The notes under the pieces were generated by a model that had not been told where the DNA came from, ran no database searches, and saw nothing but the letters and a program-made list of their open reading frames with translations. From contig CAIQWD010000066.1 of NCBI GenBank assembly GCA_903875445.1, positions 1 to 64,000 on the forward strand: DNA of 64,000 nt, in the 5' to 3' direction. Numbering within the stretch: the first letter of the stretch is position 1; each line of letters starts with the position of its first letter. Made by a program: the position numbers and the translations under genes. This DNA comes from an uncultured delta proteobacterium (GTDB taxonomy: Bacteria > Desulfobacterota > Desulfobulbia > Desulfobulbales > Desulfocapsaceae). This document shows, in pieces, positions 60,096-64,000 of the stretch.

Positions 60096-61448
60096 TTATT
60101 GCCCTTCTGCCATGGTCGGATAGGGATGAAGAACCAGGGCCAGATCTTCGGCCAAGGCACCCATCTCGATCGCTAGAGCTGCCTCCCCGATAAAACCCTC
60201 GGCGTCGCCGCCGACCAGGCCGACACCGAGGATACGGCCATCAGCGGGGTGGCTGAGGAGTTTGGTGAAACCGTTCATGGTCCGGCCGGAGTCTTGCAGG
60301 AGATAGCGTTGCACCGCATGTGGAATATTCTCCCGTCGGGCTCCTTCCTCGGTCAGGCCGCACCAGGCGATCTGCGGCTCGGTATAAACCACTGCCGGGA
60401 TGGCGCGGACATCAAAGCCGACCTTTTTGCCGCCTATCACCTCGGCGGCTATCCGTCCCTGCCGGGTAGCCTTATGGGCGAGCATGACCCCGCCCGTCAC
60501 ATCGCCTGCGGCAAAGATGCGTGCATCGGTGGTTCGCAACTGATCGTCGATTTTGATAAAGCCGCGGCTGTCCAGGCTGACGCCGGTATGCTCAAGGCCG
60601 AGGTCATCGCTGTTCGGAATCCGGCCTATGGTGAGGAGTACGTGTTCGGCCGGCTGCTCGGTCGTTTTGCCGCCTTGGGTATACCGGACGGTAACGCCTG
60701 CCTCGGTCTCCTCCAAGCCTTCGACCCGTGTAGCGAGGTGGGTGGCGGCAAATTGTTCGGCAAGGCGGGCCTGAAGCGGGGCGACCAGATCGGCATCGGC
60801 CTTGGCCAGCAGGCGGTCCTGCTTTTCCATCAGGGTCACGCGGCTGCCGAGCGACGCATAGATTGAGCCGAGTTCAAGACCAACGTAGCCGCCACCCACC
60901 ACCAGCAGGGTCTTGGGAATCTCGGTCAGCGCCAGGGCCGCGGTCGAATCCATGATTCTGCCGCCGGGAGAAAGGACCAACCCCGGCAGGAGGCGTGGCC
61001 GGGAGCCGGTGGCGATAATCGCCTGCTTGAATTTTATGCCGCTTATTTCCGCACCTTCCAGGCGCACTGCGCCTGCGCCGGAGAAGCGAGCCCGGCCACG
61101 AAGCACCAGCACTCCGCGGCGTTTGCCAAGGTTTGTGAGGTTGTCGGCCATGGATGTGATTACCTGCTGTTGCCAATTTCGCAGCGCCGCAAGGTCGATC
61201 TCCGGTTCGCCGAAATGGAGCCCCATCTTTTTCGCCCGCCGCGTCTCGTCGAGCAATTGCGTAAGATGCAGCAGGGTCTTTGCGGGGATGCAGCCGGCGT
61301 GCAGGCATAGACCGCCGAGGCGCTGCCGCTGCTCCACCAGGATCACGTCAAGGCCCAGGTCGACCGCCCGGAAGGCGGCACCGTAGCCGCCGGGGCCACC
61401 GCCGATGACCAGCAGGTCGGTGCTCATCTCCATATCGCCCATTACCAT
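60096..61448 (-). CDS. lpdA: dihydrolipoyl dehydrogenase (E3)
   Basis: A 450-residue FAD disulfide oxidoreductase. The FAD loop is LLVIGGGPGGYGAAFRA, the redox-active cysteines C48 and C53 lie in GGLCLHAGCIPAK, and the NAD loop is LLVVGGGYVGLELGSIYAS. The catalytic His-Glu pair is in LHPYPTMAE. The chain ends two residues after this, about ten earlier than most E3 enzymes, so the interface tail is short. It reoxidises lipoamide for the E2 encoded upstream. Start: AAGGAG before the ATG at 61448. Last gene of the operon. Confidence 0.92.
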   Translation of the reverse strand: MVMGDMEMSTDLLVIGGGPGGYGAAFRAVDLGLDVILVEQRQRLGGLCLHAGCIPAKTLLHLTQLLDETRRAKKMGLHFGEPEIDLAALRNWQQQVITSMADNLTNLGKRRGVLVLRGRARFSGAGAVRLEGAEISGIKFKQAIIATGSRPRLLPGLVLSPGGRIMDSTAALALTEIPKTLLVVGGGYVGLELGSIYASLGSRVTLMEKQDRLLAKADADLVAPLQARLAEQFAATHLATRVEGLEETEAGVTVRYTQGGKTTEQPAEHVLLTIGRIPNSDDLGLEHTGVSLDSRGFIKIDDQLRTTDARIFAAGDVTGGVMLAHKATRQGRIAAEVIGGKKVGFDVRAIPAVVYTEPQIAWCGLTEEGARRENIPHAVQRYLLQDSGRTMNGFTKLLSHPADGRILGVGLVGGDAEGFIGEAALAIEMGALAEDLALVLHPYPTMAEGQ

Positions 61449-61471
61449 GGTCGTCTCCTTGTATTGAACTT

Positions 61472-62734
61472 CTAGGTCATGGTGATAAGCAGTTCGTCCG
61501 GGTCCTCCAGGGCATTCATCACCAGCTTCAGGAAGCGGATGGCATCGGCGCCGTCGACCACCCGGTGGTCAAAGCAGAGGACGATGGGCATCATCAGCCT
61601 GGGGACGATCTCGTGCTTGCCGCCCGCAGCCGTTACAACCACCGGCTGCATCCGCCCCTGGCCCAGGCCGAGGATGGCCACTTCCGGGTAATTGATGATC
61701 GCCGAAAAATGATGGCCGCCGAGGGCCCCGGCATTGGTAATGGTAAAGGTGCCGCCCTGCAGCTCTTCGCGGCTGTATTTGCCGCTGCGGACCCTGGTAA
61801 TGGCCGCATCCACCTCGATGGCCAGCTCCTTGATACTCTTGCGGTCGACGTCGCGGATCACCGGCACCAGCAGGCCGTTTTCGCTGTCCGTTGCGATGCC
61901 GATATGGAAATAGTTTTTAACGATGATTTCCTGGGCGCCAAGATCGAGGCTAGCATTAAAACTCGGATAGGTTTTCAGTGCAGTGGCCACCGCCTTCATG
62001 GCAAAGACGGTCATGGTCAAGCGGCCGCCCGCGGCGGTGAGTTCCGCCTTATGTTTTTGCCGAAAGGCCTCAAGTCTTGTGATATCGACGCTGTCCTGGC
62101 AATTGACATGGGGGATTCGGGTCCAGGAGGCGGTCATCTGGGTGGCGGTCGCACGGCGGATGGAGCGGAAAGGCCGTCGCTCGACCGGGCCCCATTTGCT
62201 GAAGTCGGGCAGGCCGGTCGGCGCCGGTTCAGCGGCCTGGCGGGCAGGGACAAGGGGTGCCGCCGTGGCCGGTGGTGGCGGAGCCATGTGCTTTTGCCGG
62301 GCATGGGCCTCGACATCCTCCTTGGTGACGATGCCGCCCGAACCGGAAGGGGTCACCGCCCGGAGATCGACATCCAGCTCTCGTGCCAGCCGCCTGGTGG
62401 ATGGCGAGGCGGGAACCGGTTGTTGCGCGTCTCCTGGCGACTGTGACTTTGCCGCCGACGGCGGAGTTGCATCTTGCGCTGCGGTTCCTTGTCCGGCACT
62501 GGTCTGAAAGGTCATCAACACCTCGCCGACAACGGCCATGGCACCGACCGTAACCAGGATGTCGCCGACGATGCCGGTTACGGGCGAGGGGATTTCCACC
62601 GCCGCCTTGTCGGTCTCGATTTCGAGGATAATCTGTCCTTCTACAACCTTCTGGCCGGAGGTAACCGGGATGGCCAGTATCTCCGCCTCGTGCACGCCTT
62701 CGCCGAGATCCGGCAATCGAAATGATGTGGTCAT
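61472..62734 (-). CDS. pdhC: dihydrolipoamide acyltransferase (E2)
   Basis: A 420-residue E2 with a single lipoyl domain (residues 1-80, lipoyl Lys43 in EIETDKAAVEI). A Pro/Ala linker follows, then a peripheral-subunit-binding domain around residues 115-150 (RRLARELDVDLRAVTPSG), another linker and the acyltransferase core. The core ends with the catalytic DHRVVDGADA near residue 390. Start: ATGGAGCACC before the ATG at 62734, 13 nt after the E1beta stop. Substrate (pyruvate, branched-chain or acetoin) is not decided by sequence here, and pyruvate is my guess. Confidence 0.9.
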   Translation of the reverse strand: MTTSFRLPDLGEGVHEAEILAIPVTSGQKVVEGQIILEIETDKAAVEIPSPVTGIVGDILVTVGAMAVVGEVLMTFQTSAGQGTAAQDATPPSAAKSQSPGDAQQPVPASPSTRRLARELDVDLRAVTPSGSGGIVTKEDVEAHARQKHMAPPPPATAAPLVPARQAAEPAPTGLPDFSKWGPVERRPFRSIRRATATQMTASWTRIPHVNCQDSVDITRLEAFRQKHKAELTAAGGRLTMTVFAMKAVATALKTYPSFNASLDLGAQEIIVKNYFHIGIATDSENGLLVPVIRDVDRKSIKELAIEVDAAITRVRSGKYSREELQGGTFTITNAGALGGHHFSAIINYPEVAILGLGQGRMQPVVVTAAGGKHEIVPRLMMPIVLCFDHRVVDGADAIRFLKLVMNALEDPDELLITMT

Positions 62735-62747
62735 TGGTGCTCCATTG

Positions 62748-63725
62748 TTAACCGACAAGGGTGCGCCGCGCCGCTGCCAGTATGCGTTGCACCCCGGGAA
62801 GATAGCTTTTTTCCCGGCTGAAATAGGGGATGATAAGATCAAAGCCGGTGACCCGCTCGATCGGCGCCTCAAGGAAGTAAAAAGCGCCTTCCATCAGCCG
62901 CGTAGCGATTTCCGCCCCGGCACCGAAGCTCTGCGGCGCCTCGTGGACGATCACCGCCCGGCCGGTTTTCGTAACCGAGGCCACCAGCAGGTCGCTGTCC
63001 AGCGGCGAAAGGGTGAGGAGGTCGATCACCTCGGCCTCCACTCCGTCCTTGTGCAACTCCTCCGCCGCCTCCAGGGTCGGTCGCAGCATGGCGCCGTAGC
63101 TGATCATAGTTAGGGCCTTGCCCGGGCGGACAATGTTTGCGCGACCGATGGGCAGAGTTTCTTCTGCCTCCGGCACCTCTTCGCGGAAGGCACGGTACAG
63201 GGCCTTGGCCTCGTAGAAGATCACCGGGTCGGGGTCGCGGATGGCGCTGACCAAAAGCGCCCTGGCGTTGCGCGGCCCGGAGGGGATGACCACCTTCAGG
63301 CCGGGGGTGTGGGCCCAGTAGGCCTCTCGACTTTCCGAGTGGTGTTCGAGCGCCCGCACCCCGCCGCCGTAGGGGGCGCGCATGACCATCGGCACCGTCA
63401 GGCGACCCTGGCTGCGCCAGCGCATGCGGGCGGCGTGGTTTTCCAGTTGATGAAAGCCCTGGTAGGCAAAGCCTGAGAACTGGATCTCGCAGACCGGTCG
63501 CAAGCCGTACATGGCCATACCGATGGACATGCCGATGATCGACGATTCGGCGAGCGGCGTATCGACCACCCGCTCCCCGCCGAATTCGGCAAAGAGGCCG
63601 TCGGTAACCCGAAACACGCCACCGTCCGGGCCTATATCCTGACCGAGGAGGATCACAGAATCGTCTTTTTGCATTTCCTGGCGGAGCGCCAGATTGAGGG
63701 CCTCGACCATGGTCATCTTAGCCAT
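62748..63725 (-). CDS. pdhB: 2-oxoacid dehydrogenase E1 beta subunit
   Basis: A 325-residue transketolase-like E1beta. It has VILLGQDIGPDGGVFRVTDG, then ERVVDTPLAESSIIGMSIGM (with the Glu that activates thiamine diphosphate) and the substrate-channel block RAPYGGGVRALEHHSES. It forms the alpha2-beta2 E1 with the subunit encoded just upstream. Start: AAGGAGG before the ATG at 63725. Its start overlaps the E1alpha stop by 8 nt. Confidence 0.92.
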   Translation of the reverse strand: MAKMTMVEALNLALRQEMQKDDSVILLGQDIGPDGGVFRVTDGLFAEFGGERVVDTPLAESSIIGMSIGMAMYGLRPVCEIQFSGFAYQGFHQLENHAARMRWRSQGRLTVPMVMRAPYGGGVRALEHHSESREAYWAHTPGLKVVIPSGPRNARALLVSAIRDPDPVIFYEAKALYRAFREEVPEAEETLPIGRANIVRPGKALTMISYGAMLRPTLEAAEELHKDGVEAEVIDLLTLSPLDSDLLVASVTKTGRAVIVHEAPQSFGAGAEIATRLMEGAFYFLEAPIERVTGFDLIIPYFSREKSYLPGVQRILAAARRTLVG

Positions 63726-64000
63726 GTTGCGCCTCCTTGTTGCCTTCCGCCAGTTCCTTTGCCAAGGCTTCCTTTTGCCTCTGCAAATGGGGCGGCAGTT
63801 CGGCAAAGAGATGATCGAACATCTCAAGGCGGGCGCCGAGATTTTTCATCAGGGCTTCCGCCCGGTCGACGGCGGCCTGGATTTGTTCCTTTACCTCCGC
63901 CTCAAGCTTGATAATGCTCTCTTCAGAGAGGATTTCTTTTTTTAGGAGATAGTTGCGATAGCGGATCAACGGCTCGCGTCTGCGCCACAGCTCGACCTCC
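63718..64000 (-). CDS. pdhA: 2-oxoacid dehydrogenase E1 alpha subunit, C-terminal part (runs off the right edge)
   Basis: The last 93 residues of an E1alpha continue beyond position 64000. The visible part begins EVELWRRREPLIRYRNYLL, the usual C-terminal helix entry of E1alpha (WRxRDPIxRxRxYL), followed by LLKKEILSEESIIKLEAEVK. The gene is first of the visible four-gene operon E1alpha-E1beta-E2-E3. The full identity needs the neighbouring sequence. Confidence 0.8.
   Translation of the reverse strand, partial: EVELWRRREPLIRYRNYLLKKEILSEESIIKLEAEVKEQIQAAVDRAEALMKNLGARLEMFDHLFAELPPHLQRQKEALAKELAEGNKEAQHG

Noticed and set aside
60096-61448. Dihydrolipoyl dehydrogenase as a truncated pseudogene
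   Set aside because: The stop comes about ten residues early, but all catalytic residues, including the His-Glu pair, are present.
13-63900. CRISPR arrays, tRNA or rRNA genes
   Set aside because: No regularly spaced repeats, cloverleaf arms or rRNA-like blocks were noticed on either strand.

Overview
The window reads as chromosome of a Gram-negative anaerobe of the former Deltaproteobacteria (Desulfobacterota). An affiliation near Desulfobulbales is my inference from gene content only: a heterodisulfide-reductase-linked methylene-tetrahydrofolate reductase cluster, use of selenocysteine, a cytoplasmic molybdenum oxidoreductase, TRAP and DAACS carboxylate uptake, ADP-forming acyl-CoA synthetase, and many two-component and c-di-GMP proteins. 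No rRNA, tRNA, CRISPR array or complete insertion sequence was seen.

Layout. 0.2-9 kb: small redox and lipid enzymes (ABM-type monooxygenase, FabI-like reductase, flavin reductase, thioesterase, methyltransferase), a hydantoinase / metallophosphoesterase / ParB-Lrp fusion operon, and a 740-residue EF-hand membrane protein. 9.4-25.3 kb: ADP-forming acyl-CoA synthetase, a periplasmic DUF945-type protein, an AT-richer pair (GT39-type glycosyltransferase and rhomboid protease), dctA behind a pair of 80-bp direct repeats, TerC, a TRAP operon (dctPQM), a UspA protein, an NhaD/ArsB-type antiporter and an FKBP. 25.3-30.2 kb: a transhydroxylase-like molybdenum enzyme operon with a 69-residue Cys-rich protein, divergent from a GntR/FCD regulator; a strong promoter and a palindrome lie between them.

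30.2-43.9 kb is the centrepiece: metF1, a frameshifted sensor kinase lacking its phospho-acceptor His, hdrC, hdrB, a 1210-residue tandem hdrA, a selenocysteine mvhD whose Sec codon is an in-frame UGA followed by a SECIS-like hairpin, metV and metF2. Response-regulator, sensor-kinase, lipoprotein and HD-GYP genes follow. The genes overlap by 1-8 nt or sit tens of nt apart. They match the MetFV-HdrABC-MvhD complex known from Moorella, which couples methylene-THF reduction or oxidation to flavin-based electron bifurcation in the Wood-Ljungdahl pathway.

43.9-64 kb: ABC-F protein, cold-shock protein, DEAD-box helicase, dodecin, flavodoxin, CBS protein, two-receiver diguanylate cyclase and a dolichol-kinase-like membrane protein. 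An accessory patch follows (immunity-like membrane protein, HEPN protein, long hairpins), then secreted and lipoprotein genes, a degenerate acyl-CoA dehydrogenase, a kinase-like / UspA / ketopantoate-reductase-like operon, vapBC, and a 2-oxoacid dehydrogenase operon (E1alpha-E1beta-E2-E3) running off the right edge.
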